A stretch of 5,274 bases of DNA from Paludibacter sp. (GTDB lineage Bacteria > Bacteroidota > Bacteroidia > Bacteroidales > Paludibacteraceae): positions 1 through 5,274 of the forward strand of contig JAQWCZ010000161.1 in the NCBI GenBank assembly GCA_028705705.1, written 5' to 3'. Every line of letters begins with the position of its first letter. The first letter of the stretch is position 1. Shown here one piece after another: positions 1 to 5,274 of the stretch. Under the pieces are notes generated by a model. That model saw nothing but the letters and a program-made list of their open reading frames with translations. It did no database searches and was not told the origin of the DNA. Position numbers and translations under genes: made by a program.

Positions 1-885
1 ATAAGTTGCCATCAGGTTACGGTATAAAGATGAAGAAGCACCATAGAGATACGATCCTCTGTTTCCGGAAAGAATGAGGAACATGGCAGCAAGCGGAGTT
101 TTATCCGACTCTGCAATCAACAAACGCACTTCGGCAGGCGAAGAAGTATGTTCAGTCCTTGCTTTCAGAATCGCTTCGAAGTAACGAATATCATTGAGGA
201 AAAAGTTATTTCTGGCAGCAGTTTCTCTGTAAAGTTGATACCAGACATCCATACTTTCCAGTCCGGCTGTACGCAACTCCACTCCCCTTTTAAGCGACAA
301 TCCGATGTTATATCGGGTTTTCGGTTTCATCTCCTTCAATATCGTTTTTTCATCAGGTTTCAAATCAACAAAAATAGTATTTGAAGGTAAAATATTAAAA
401 TGCGCTTTCTGAAAATTCCAGTTGGAGGTATTGAAGTTAAACCTCAGTTCCTGGGCATTGATTTCTGGTTCACCCAGCCAATTTCCGTTTTCATCAAAAT
501 GGGAACTGTCTTTTGCCCAATACGACTCCCAGCATAAGTCGTAACGAATCATGATGCAATTCAATGGCAGGAAGGAGCGCAGACTTTCCGACATTTCCTC
601 CAAAAACTGCCCCTGATTTTCCTCATCCGGTTCAATTTCCGGTCCGTAAGGTACATATGCAATGCAGTCGTGCCGGTTAATTTTTTGTAAAATCACCAAC
701 ACATCCGAATGAATATAATCATCGGAAGCAGCATCCTGAAACAATCTTTTTCGTTTGGATTTAAAATTAATGGCAACAGTAGAAGCCCCTAACTGATTCT
801 TTACGTGCGACCAAAAAGCGGTTTGCTGCACAATCGGAGTTTGATACAATTCATCCTCTCCTTTTCTACAAACATCTGAAAGCAT
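1..885 (-). CDS. FemAB-family (peptidoglycan bridge glycyltransferase-like) protein, 3' end outside the window
   Basis: The minus strand is open from an ATG at 885 to the window edge, giving 295 residues without a stop; an in-frame TAG lies a few codons upstream, so this is the first usable ATG. The N-terminus (about residues 15-33, QTPIVQQTAFWSHVKNQLG) resembles the opening of FemAB-like proteins. AYVPYGPE lies near 76-83. The central block (about 166-203), with NTIFVDLKPDE followed by MKPKTRYNIGLSLKRGVEL, is the most typical part, followed by WYQLYRETAARNNFF (215-229) and YLYGASSSLYRNLMATY (279-295). Family members transfer amino acids from aminoacyl-tRNA onto lipid II or related acceptors using two GNAT folds; the role of Gram-negative homologues is poorly defined, so the substrate here is unknown. 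Homologues usually have some 330-400 residues, so perhaps 50-100 are missing. No signal peptide is seen, which fits a cytoplasmic enzyme. The family call is firm; the function is inferred. Confidence 0.86.
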   Translation of the reverse strand, partial: MLSDVCRKGEDELYQTPIVQQTAFWSHVKNQLGASTVAINFKSKRKRLFQDAASDDYIHSDVLVILQKINRHDCIAYVPYGPEIEPDEENQGQFLEEMSESLRSFLPLNCIMIRYDLCWESYWAKDSSHFDENGNWLGEPEINAQELRFNFNTSNWNFQKAHFNILPSNTIFVDLKPDEKTILKEMKPKTRYNIGLSLKRGVELRTAGLESMDVWYQLYRETAARNNFFLNDIRYFEAILKARTEHTSSPAEVRLLIAESDKTPLAAMFLILSGNRGSYLYGASSSLYRNLMATY

Positions 886-935
886 GATAAATAATACCGG
901 AAACGGCTATTTTAAATGTTCAACAAATGAACAGG

Positions 936-943
936 CAAAGGTA
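936..943 (-). promoter_or_regulatory. Candidate Bacteroidota -7 promoter box for the FemAB-like gene
   Basis: On the minus strand these bases read TACCTTTG, an exact match to the Bacteroidota -7 consensus TAnnTTTG. The box ends 50 bp before the ATG at 885, leaving room for a 5' leader of roughly 40 bases. At the distance expected for the -33 box there is a T-run (961-967) rather than a clear TTTG, so the match is partial. Its place downstream of a hairpin cluster and in front of the gene supports independent transcription of that gene. An 8-base motif with two free positions can arise by chance. Confidence 0.42.
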
Positions 944-991
944 AAGATAAAAGGTGAGAGAAAAAAACGCCCTGCACTTTTACTATTTTTT

Positions 992-1008
992 ACCAGCCGA
1001 AGGCCGGT
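992..1008. repeat. Short GC-rich hairpin, partner of the adjacent palindrome
   Basis: The plus strand reads ACC-A-GCC-GAA-GGC-C-GGT, an imperfect inverted repeat with one A/C mismatch; on the minus-strand RNA the mismatch becomes a G-U pair. Its core GCCGAAGGC resembles the core GTCCGAAGAC of the neighbouring palindrome read on the minus strand, so the two hairpins are in opposite orientation two bases apart. Such a pair recalls REP doublets. The sequence is GC-rich within an AT-rich spacer. Confidence 0.5.
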
Positions 1009-1010
1009 TT

Positions 1011-1046
1011 CTTGTACGACGTAGTCTTCGGACTACGTCGTACAAG
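1011..1046. repeat. Perfect 16-bp-stem palindrome with a TTCG loop (REP-like)
   Basis: Positions 1011-1026 (CTTGTACGACGTAGTC) are the exact reverse complement of 1031-1046, separated by TTCG. On the plus-strand transcript the loop is C(UUCG)G, an exceptionally stable tetraloop; on the minus strand it is CGAA. No T-run follows on either side, so it does not look like an ordinary intrinsic terminator. It sits about 70 bp upstream of the candidate promoter of the FemAB-like gene. A perfect stem this long in an intergenic region suggests a REP-type element mobilised by a RAYT (Y1 transposase), or a protein-binding or transcript-stabilising site; no RAYT gene is in the window. Confidence 0.8.
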
Positions 1047-1067
1047 AGATAAACATGCAACGTGGCG

Positions 1068-1093
1068 CAAGCATTGTTTTTAACCAATGCTTG
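1068..1093. repeat. Perfect 9-bp inverted repeat, third hairpin of the cluster
   Basis: CAAGCATTG at 1068-1076 is the exact reverse complement of CAATGCTTG at 1085-1093, with the 8-base loop TTTTTAAC. It lies 21 bp to the right of the long palindrome. No U-tract follows in either direction, so it is unlikely to terminate transcription efficiently. Its role is unknown; it may be part of the same repeat cluster or an independent binding site. Confidence 0.6.
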
Positions 1094-1316
1094 TAGATTA
1101 TTGTTATTTCTTACTACTTATAAATAGTTTAAAATATACAATTCCCCTTTTTCTATTGCTATAATTATAATAAGAGAGTCGTTACATAAGAATCTGGACA
1201 GATATATTTCAATTTCAAAATACAATACTTTAAAGAATGCATATAATACAACATTCAACAAGACATATATTTAGGTTCGAAAAAAACAAGCTTTTTTGTG
1301 AAAAGGATATTCCATA

Positions 1317-1349
1317 GTTCGGCGTAGCCACCTGGAGATTATGCCGAAC
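1317..1349. repeat. 10-bp stem-loop beside the direct-repeat array
   Basis: GTTCGGCGTA at 1317-1326 pairs with TATGCCGAAC at 1340-1349. Nine of ten positions are Watson-Crick and the tenth is a G-U pair on the plus-strand RNA. The 13-base loop contains CACCTGGAG. It directly abuts the first GGGGGATG box, so the two are probably parts of one structure. A boundary of a degenerate insertion sequence is one possibility; no function is shown by the sequence. Confidence 0.5.
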
Positions 1350-1350
1350 T

Positions 1351-1370
1351 GGGGGATGCTTTGGGGGATG
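1351..1370. repeat. Tandem pair of GGGGGATG boxes
   Basis: GGGGGATG occurs at 1351-1358 and again at 1363-1370, 12 bp apart, in otherwise AT-rich DNA. The second copy lies in the 22-bp register of the AACAGGACTT array that follows (18 bp before the first core). Paired G-rich boxes of this kind fit my recollection of the ends of some Bacteroidota IS21-family elements, but I could not check this. They may be remnants of a transposase-binding end. Confidence 0.5.
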
Positions 1371-1379
1371 TCTGAAAGC

Positions 1380-1459
1380 AAAACAGGACTTGAGTGAAGA
1401 CATAACAGGACTTTGTCAAAGCGAAAACAGGACTTGGCGTCAGCTAAAACAGTATTTGG
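1380..1459. repeat. Four direct repeats with an exact 22-bp period (AACAGGACTT)
   Basis: The core AACAGGACTT starts at 1382, 1404 and 1426, and a diverged fourth copy (AACAGTATTT) starts at 1448. The spacing is exactly 22 bp each time, while the 12 bases between cores vary. A 22-bp period is close to two helical turns, so a protein could bind every copy on the same DNA face. Repeated sites like this occur at the ends of IS21-family elements and in iterons. Only a relic is likely: no transposase or replication gene accompanies it. The unit is too short and the spacers too short for a CRISPR array. Confidence 0.7.
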
Positions 1460-1666
1460 TTTTGATACTACAGAAGTAAATAATGATAGAACAATCAACT
1501 TTGGCAATCCCTCAAAATACTCATCCTTGTTTATAGGTTCGTTAAATGAGAAGTTTCGTTTACTGATATACAACGTATAATTATCGTCAATAGAATTCAA
1601 AACTAAGAAAATTATAAAGAATCAAATCATATAAAAAATGTTTTTTTCATAAAAATGTATATAAAC

Positions 1667-1714
1667 TACCCCGAACTTTTTTTTCTGATTTACAGTTTTT
1701 AAAAGTCCGGGGTA
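1667..1714 (-). terminator. Stem-loop terminator after the surface-protein cluster
   Basis: On the minus strand TACCCCGGACTTTT (1714-1701) pairs along its full 14 bp with AAAAGTTCGGGGTA (1680-1667), with one G-U pair and a 20-base loop. It begins 43 bp after the stop codon of the repeat-protein gene. The sequence that follows (GTTTATATACATTTTTATG) is T-rich but not an unbroken T-run. The GC block CCCCGG at the base and A/T pairs near the loop are less classical than a textbook intrinsic terminator, yet the position fits. Because it is an inverted repeat it could act in both directions. Confidence 0.65.
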
Positions 1715-1757
1715 ATTCAATTGATAAAAATCACATAGTGGCAATCAAAATCAGCAA

Positions 1758-3644
1758 CTACAAAATTACTTTATAGCAATCGTTAAAAGCAGGGTTTACA
1801 ACCCGTATCATATAAACCCCTTTCAAGTTGTTGATAGGAATTGTATTTTCAAGACCCTGAACGGCAACTGACTTAACCATACGTCCGGTCATATCCATAA
1901 ACTCAACTACAGCGCCATCTGCTTTTTCCAGATTTACATGCAATTGATTTGCTGCTACATATACTTTAGTAAAACCGGAAAGTGGATTTTTGACACCAGT
2001 ACCACCGATAAAAGTAACTGCAACATCTCCACCGGCATAATCCATTAACCAGTCGGTTGGTACAGCCGGGTTTGCAAAAGTGCCATTAACAGTTGTGCTG
2101 CCTATAACACGAACTTTATCATCTTTCGCCGGTGTATAACCAACAGTAAGATTCAGCGCATTTGCATCGGTCAGGGTCAACGCGCAGGCTTCAGTAAATG
2201 CAATCTGGTCGAAGTCGGTACCGGCTGTTGCTTTGCCATTAACCTGGGCAGTAACATTCCCGCTTAAAGTGAATGCGCCACCTACAGGAGTGAGAATCAT
2301 TTTTCCAATGCCAGTTCCATCATCACCCGGAGAAAGGGTTCCGTTTGCTGTATTCAGAGTTCCTGCGGCAAAAGTACATGACCCTGTAATGGTTCCACCT
2401 GCATTATTAACAGTCACAGTGCCTGCAGTTGCAGGTGTTGTTCCGGCTGCCACACCATAATTAAAATTGAGAACTCCATTGGTATTATTATTTAATACCG
2501 GGGCAACAGCTGGAGCGGTAATATCTCCCATTAAACTTCCACCGGCTACGGTTATCGTACCAGTATTATTAATTACCTGACTCAGCTCAAGATTTGCCAG
2601 CGATTTGATGGCGTTTGTTCCGGCATTCAGTTTCAATGTTCCTGAATTGGTAAAGTCGACATTGGTAGCATTCTTAACACTCATGGCAACCGGTGCAGTC
2701 GGCACATTCAAATCAATGGTACCGCTATTTGTAACATTGATCACACCCGGAACACCGGAAGTGGCACCACTAGCCATCAAAAAACCGGTAGAATTACCTG
2801 AAACCTCAATAGTACCTCTGTTAATCAGCGTATTTACCTGATTATTGGAAGGAGGGTTGAAATAAAACGCGTTACAGGCATTGGTTCCCTGACCGGCAGT
2901 CGCGATAATTTTAATTTTACCTTCGTTTTCTAGTTTTGAGTTGTTTTGAGCAAACCAGATATCCCCAAAATTGGCATCATTAGCAAATTGGGTATAATGG
3001 GTAATGTTTGCACCTTCATCAATATAAACAGTTGATTCAGATCCGTTAAATTTAATCAGCCCGAACACCGCACCGGCCTCACTGCTTCCCAGGGTGAGAT
3101 TTCCGCCTATATAATTGGATGTTCCGGGTTGTACACAAAATAAATACCTGCCTCCTTTTTCAAGTGAAACCGTAAATGTACAAGTGCCATTTAAAAACAC
3201 CATATTCTGACCGGTTGTTGTCTTTTTCAGGTCGATACAATGGTATTTAATCGGGGAAGATGCTGCCGTATTGATGCTTAATGTTCCTTCATTTGCAAAA
3301 CTGGCATCAAACAACACCAATCCACCTTTAAAATCGGTTTTGGGTTTTAAATTTAATGTCCCCTGATTAACAAGACTGGAAGCGGCTTCCAACTGGATAA
3401 AATCAAGCGCCACAGAGATTGTACTGCTGATAACCGCAGTTTTACCCGGAGCAATTATCACATTATCAGTATCTTTTGGTAAAGTTCCGGTGTCCCAGTT
3501 AGAAGCAGTTGCCCAATCTGTGTTGGTTGTCCCGTTAAAGGTAAATTTTGCTGCATGAACAGAAGTCCATGCACAAAAAACGATTAGAAGAATCATCATA
3601 CTTCTGATGAGTCTTTCATTGAAAAATGTACTGTTTGTTTTCAT
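1758..3644 (-). CDS. Secreted beta-repeat protein with T9SS C-terminal sorting domain
   Basis: This encodes 628 residues. Residues 1-31 form a signal peptide, with hydrophobic IRSMMILLIVFCAW and likely cleavage near VHA-A. Residues 34-75 (FNGTTNTDWATASNWDTG, then DNVIIAPG) match a module common at the start of Bacteroidota secreted beta-strand proteins. From about 90 to 425 there are irregular repeats of the type N-x-G-T-[IL]-x-[ILV], at 93, 118, 240 (GKIKI variant), 275, 306, 333, 360 and 414, suggesting a parallel beta-helix. Residues 429-545 contain TLSPGDDGTGIGK, AGTDFDQIAF and VGYTPAKDD, a pattern shared with autotransporter-type passenger proteins. Residues 555-628 look like a type A T9SS sorting domain (FMDMTGRMVKSV, LKGVYMIRVV, ending KVIL), though the usual YPNP motif is absent. 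The product is probably exported by T9SS and anchored or released at the surface. No catalytic motif is seen; adhesion or a structural role is inferred. It is probably the last gene of the cluster, 58 bp after the lipoprotein gene. Confidence 0.87.
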   Translation of the reverse strand: MKTNSTFFNERLIRSMMILLIVFCAWTSVHAAKFTFNGTTNTDWATASNWDTGTLPKDTDNVIIAPGKTAVISSTISVALDFIQLEAASSLVNQGTLNLKPKTDFKGGLVLFDASFANEGTLSINTAASSPIKYHCIDLKKTTTGQNMVFLNGTCTFTVSLEKGGRYLFCVQPGTSNYIGGNLTLGSSEAGAVFGLIKFNGSESTVYIDEGANITHYTQFANDANFGDIWFAQNNSKLENEGKIKIIATAGQGTNACNAFYFNPPSNNQVNTLINRGTIEVSGNSTGFLMASGATSGVPGVINVTNSGTIDLNVPTAPVAMSVKNATNVDFTNSGTLKLNAGTNAIKSLANLELSQVINNTGTITVAGGSLMGDITAPAVAPVLNNNTNGVLNFNYGVAAGTTPATAGTVTVNNAGGTITGSCTFAAGTLNTANGTLSPGDDGTGIGKMILTPVGGAFTLSGNVTAQVNGKATAGTDFDQIAFTEACALTLTDANALNLTVGYTPAKDDKVRVIGSTTVNGTFANPAVPTDWLMDYAGGDVAVTFIGGTGVKNPLSGFTKVYVAANQLHVNLEKADGAVVEFMDMTGRMVKSVAVQGLENTIPINNLKGVYMIRVVNPAFNDCYKVIL

Positions 3645-3702
3645 AATACTACATTTAATTTGTTAATAGATTTTGTTAAACTGAGATATAATTTATAGCT
3701 TG

Positions 3703-4983
3703 TTATTCAGCTTTCTTCTGATATTGATTGATAAAACTCACGTATTCGTTCAGGGAAGCATACTGTTGGTCATCACTGTACAGATTAAATTCAAAAGCCC
3801 ACATAATGCCCATTAAATCATATTTTTTCATTCTTTCGAATGCGAGTTTCATGGCATAATAATTATCACTACCATCGTTTTCGGCCCAAATTTTCAACGG
3901 GAGATGATGTTTCTTCGCACACCAATGCTCATAGTGTATCGGACTCCAATCTTTGGGATTAGCGCTGTTTTCGTTTACGATACTCTCAGTCATTGGGAAT
4001 GGATAACTGGAATTAAGACAGGTGTTATAAACAACCACGTTGCTGTCGGGTATGGCTGCAATAAAACGGGCAAAATCTAAACCTTTTTGCAACTGACCAT
4101 ATTGTTCGGTGAAAGTCGTTCCATCTAAATTTTTCGCGATGGCTTCTTCAATTTCTCCTTCACGAACGCCCCAGTCGGCATACAAAGCATTGATATAACC
4201 ATCAAAGTGTTTCCGGATTGTACTGATTTGAAAAGCTTGATAATTCTTCAACGCGTTCAGATACCATTCAATAAAAGCCCTTGCATCCGCATTGTTTGCA
4301 CTGGCCATACCCGGTTTCCAGTTCGGTACCGGATTAACGCCCACACCTTCGGGCAATAGACCAGTTACCTGATTCAACGCGATAGCATCATATCCCCAGT
4401 AGCAGTTCTTACTTTCATTGTAACTTTTATCCGGGTATTGCAATTCTGCAAAGTGTCCCCAGCCAATGCGGATGGCAAAAAAATCATCCGGATCAAATTG
4501 AGTAAATACAAGATCAACATAAGCGGCAATTTTATCACGTACCTCTTGATTGAATACCCCATTTACCACATTGCGTCCCGGTTGATCGGTTACTGCATAG
4601 GCTTCTCCATACTGATTAACATACCGGCAATTGGGAATCTGTGTGGCCCAAACGGGTGGATAATGAACACCCAAATCCAGGACTAACCTTGCACCCGCTT
4701 GTTTAAATTTAGACAGGTTTTCCTGCATGATCTGAACATAAGAACTGCTAATTACTCCTTCCTGTGGTTCAAAGGAATCCCATCTAATTGTTATCGAAGC
4801 CGTATTAATTCCTTTTGCAACTTGTGCAGCAGACCGGTTTGCATCACTCATCAGGGTTCCAAAATACAGATACTTCTGTACTTCAGGTATAACCGGCTTA
4901 TCCTCACATGAGGTTAACACACAAGCAAAAACAAGTGTATAAGCGAGCAAACCTGTTTTAAATTTGTAATTTCTTTTGATCAT
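3703..4983 (-). CDS. Surface lipoprotein, putative clan GH-A TIM-barrel glycoside hydrolase
   Basis: The 426-residue product begins with a lipoprotein signal: basic MIKRNYKFK, a hydrophobic stretch, and the lipobox LTSC with lipidated Cys26. The acidic residues after it (CED) fit Bacteroidota lipoprotein surface export. The body resembles a TIM-barrel hydrolase related to GH42/GH5-like enzymes. TASITIRWDSFEPQEG (61-76) matches the strand carrying W..FEP..G, and RLVLDLGVHYPPVW (99-112) recalls the next strand. IRIGWGHFAELQYP (171-184) offers E180 as candidate acid/base, and LKIWAENDG (363-371) offers E368 as candidate nucleophile. MWAFEFN (394-400) would be the last barrel strand. The assignment rests on these motifs alone; no specific GH family is recognised and the substrate is unknown. 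The ATG at 4983 follows an A-rich tract (AAATAAA), normal for this phylum. It lies 47 bp after a T9SS gene and 58 bp before another, suggesting co-transcription. Confidence 0.8.
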   Translation of the reverse strand: MIKRNYKFKTGLLAYTLVFACVLTSCEDKPVIPEVQKYLYFGTLMSDANRSAAQVAKGINTASITIRWDSFEPQEGVISSSYVQIMQENLSKFKQAGARLVLDLGVHYPPVWATQIPNCRYVNQYGEAYAVTDQPGRNVVNGVFNQEVRDKIAAYVDLVFTQFDPDDFFAIRIGWGHFAELQYPDKSYNESKNCYWGYDAIALNQVTGLLPEGVGVNPVPNWKPGMASANNADARAFIEWYLNALKNYQAFQISTIRKHFDGYINALYADWGVREGEIEEAIAKNLDGTTFTEQYGQLQKGLDFARFIAAIPDSNVVVYNTCLNSSYPFPMTESIVNENSANPKDWSPIHYEHWCAKKHHLPLKIWAENDGSDNYYAMKLAFERMKKYDLMGIMWAFEFNLYSDDQQYASLNEYVSFINQYQKKAE

Positions 4984-5030
4984 TTTATTTAATTTATGTT
5001 CGTATAATGCATGTTTATGTAATACTTATA

Positions 5031-5274
5031 TTAGTATTTTGTAAACTTGTGTACCTGCAATTTATCACAATTAATCTTTAACAAATAGATCCCTTTCGGT
5101 AGTATATCTATCAGAATGGTTGTTGTTTCCGGCATCAATTTTCCCTGTAACATCAATTTGCCTTCGACACTGAAAACACTGTATTCTTTTCCTTCATTTT
5201 CTCCGGTTCCTTTCAATATCAACAATTTATCTGCAGGATTTGGATACAATACTATATTTGTCAGCAAATCTGGA
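5031..5274 (-). CDS. C-terminal end of a T9SS-exported protein (type A sorting domain), 5' part outside the window
   Basis: The frame is open from the right window edge to a TAA at 5031-5033, giving about 80 visible residues. The apparent start at 5267 is only an internal TTG (Leu), so this is the tail of a longer gene rather than a small protein. The segment NIVLYPNPADKLLILKG is the hallmark opening of a type A T9SS C-terminal domain; YSVFSVEGKLMLQGKL, the LPKGIYLLKI strand and the basic ending HKFTKY complete it. Such domains direct transport across the outer membrane through the type IX system and are removed or exchanged for a lipid anchor by PorU. The passenger domain is not visible, so its activity cannot be named. 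Its stop lies 47 bp before the lipoprotein gene, so it probably precedes it in one operon. Confidence 0.9.
   Translation of the reverse strand, partial: PDLLTNIVLYPNPADKLLILKGTGENEGKEYSVFSVEGKLMLQGKLMPETTTILIDILPKGIYLLKINCDKLQVHKFTKY

Larger units (their letters stand above)
886..1757. other. Repeat-rich intergenic spacer without a convincing gene
   Basis: This 872-bp stretch separates the surface-protein cluster from the FemAB-like gene. I found no open frame with a plausible start and protein-like composition. It holds a candidate promoter (936-943), a hairpin cluster (992-1093), a stem-loop and direct-repeat array (1317-1459) and a terminator (1667-1714). The stretches 1094-1316 and 1460-1666 are strongly AT-rich and show nothing I can name. 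The density of inverted and direct repeats suggests past mobile-element activity rather than a hidden gene. Confidence 0.7.

Noticed and set aside
148..384. Plus-strand open frame of 78 codons
   Set aside because: It lies antisense within the FemAB-like gene, whose protein has clear family motifs across the same bases.
1272..1282. GGTTCGAA resembling a tRNA T-loop, as a tRNA fragment or attachment site
   Set aside because: No acceptor stem, CCA end or T-stem partner is present around it.
1380..1459. CRISPR-like array
   Set aside because: The conserved core is only about 10 bp and the variable parts 12 bp, with no cas genes nearby.
1272..1541. TAGGTTCG at 1272-1279 and 1534-1541 as a target-site duplication around the repeat array
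   Set aside because: An 8-base match in this much AT-rich DNA may be chance, and the bases just inside the two copies show no inverted termini.
1271..1600. Minus-strand open frame of 109 codons
   Set aside because: It has only a TTG start, no recognisable domain, and more than half of it is encoded by the 22-bp repeat array, the G-rich boxes and the stem-loop. The frame is probably open by chance, though the first 45 residues could be a remnant of an old gene.
2233..2841. Two plus-strand open frames (2233-2460 and 2605-2841)
   Set aside because: Both are antisense to the repeat protein; their Pro/Val-rich translations mirror the Gly/Thr/Asn repeats on the other strand.
4374..4911. Open frames inside the lipoprotein gene on both strands
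   Set aside because: They overlap the motif-bearing TIM-barrel region in other frames and show no protein-like features of their own.

Overview
The window looks like Bacteroidota chromosome, probably Bacteroidales-like, although the genus cannot be fixed from sequence alone. The evidence is two C-terminal type IX secretion (T9SS) sorting domains, a lipoprotein with acidic residues straight after the lipobox cysteine, AT-rich start regions without clear Shine-Dalgarno sites, and one match to the Bacteroidota -7 promoter box (TAnnTTTG). All recognisable genes lie on the minus strand, so transcription runs from right to left.

The right-hand part (about 1758-5274) is a compact three-gene cluster. 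In transcription order it holds the 3' end of a T9SS-exported protein (5031-5274, cut by the window edge), then a lipoprotein that looks like a clan GH-A TIM-barrel glycoside hydrolase (3703-4983), then a large secreted repeat protein with its own T9SS C-terminal domain (1758-3644). The gaps are only 47 and 58 bp with no obvious internal promoter or terminator. A strong stem-loop at 1667-1714 lies just after the last gene and probably ends the transcript. All three products are predicted to leave the cytoplasm. The simplest reading is a cell-surface module, perhaps for glycan handling or adhesion; the substrate cannot be told from the sequence.

The middle part (886-1757, about 870 bp) has no convincing gene but is rich in structured DNA. 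From left to right it contains a candidate promoter for the leftmost gene, a hairpin pair resembling a REP doublet (including a perfect 16-bp-stem palindrome with a TTCG loop), a third perfect hairpin, a long-loop stem, two GGGGGATG boxes, and four copies of AACAGGACTT spaced exactly 22 bp apart. The last group may be the relic end of an insertion sequence, possibly IS21-like, but no transposase is present.

The left-hand part (1-885) is the 5' portion of a FemAB-family (GNAT-fold) aminoacyltransferase-like gene that runs off the window. It is on the same strand as the surface cluster but separated from it by the terminator, the repeat-rich spacer and its own likely promoter, so it is probably an independent transcription unit.
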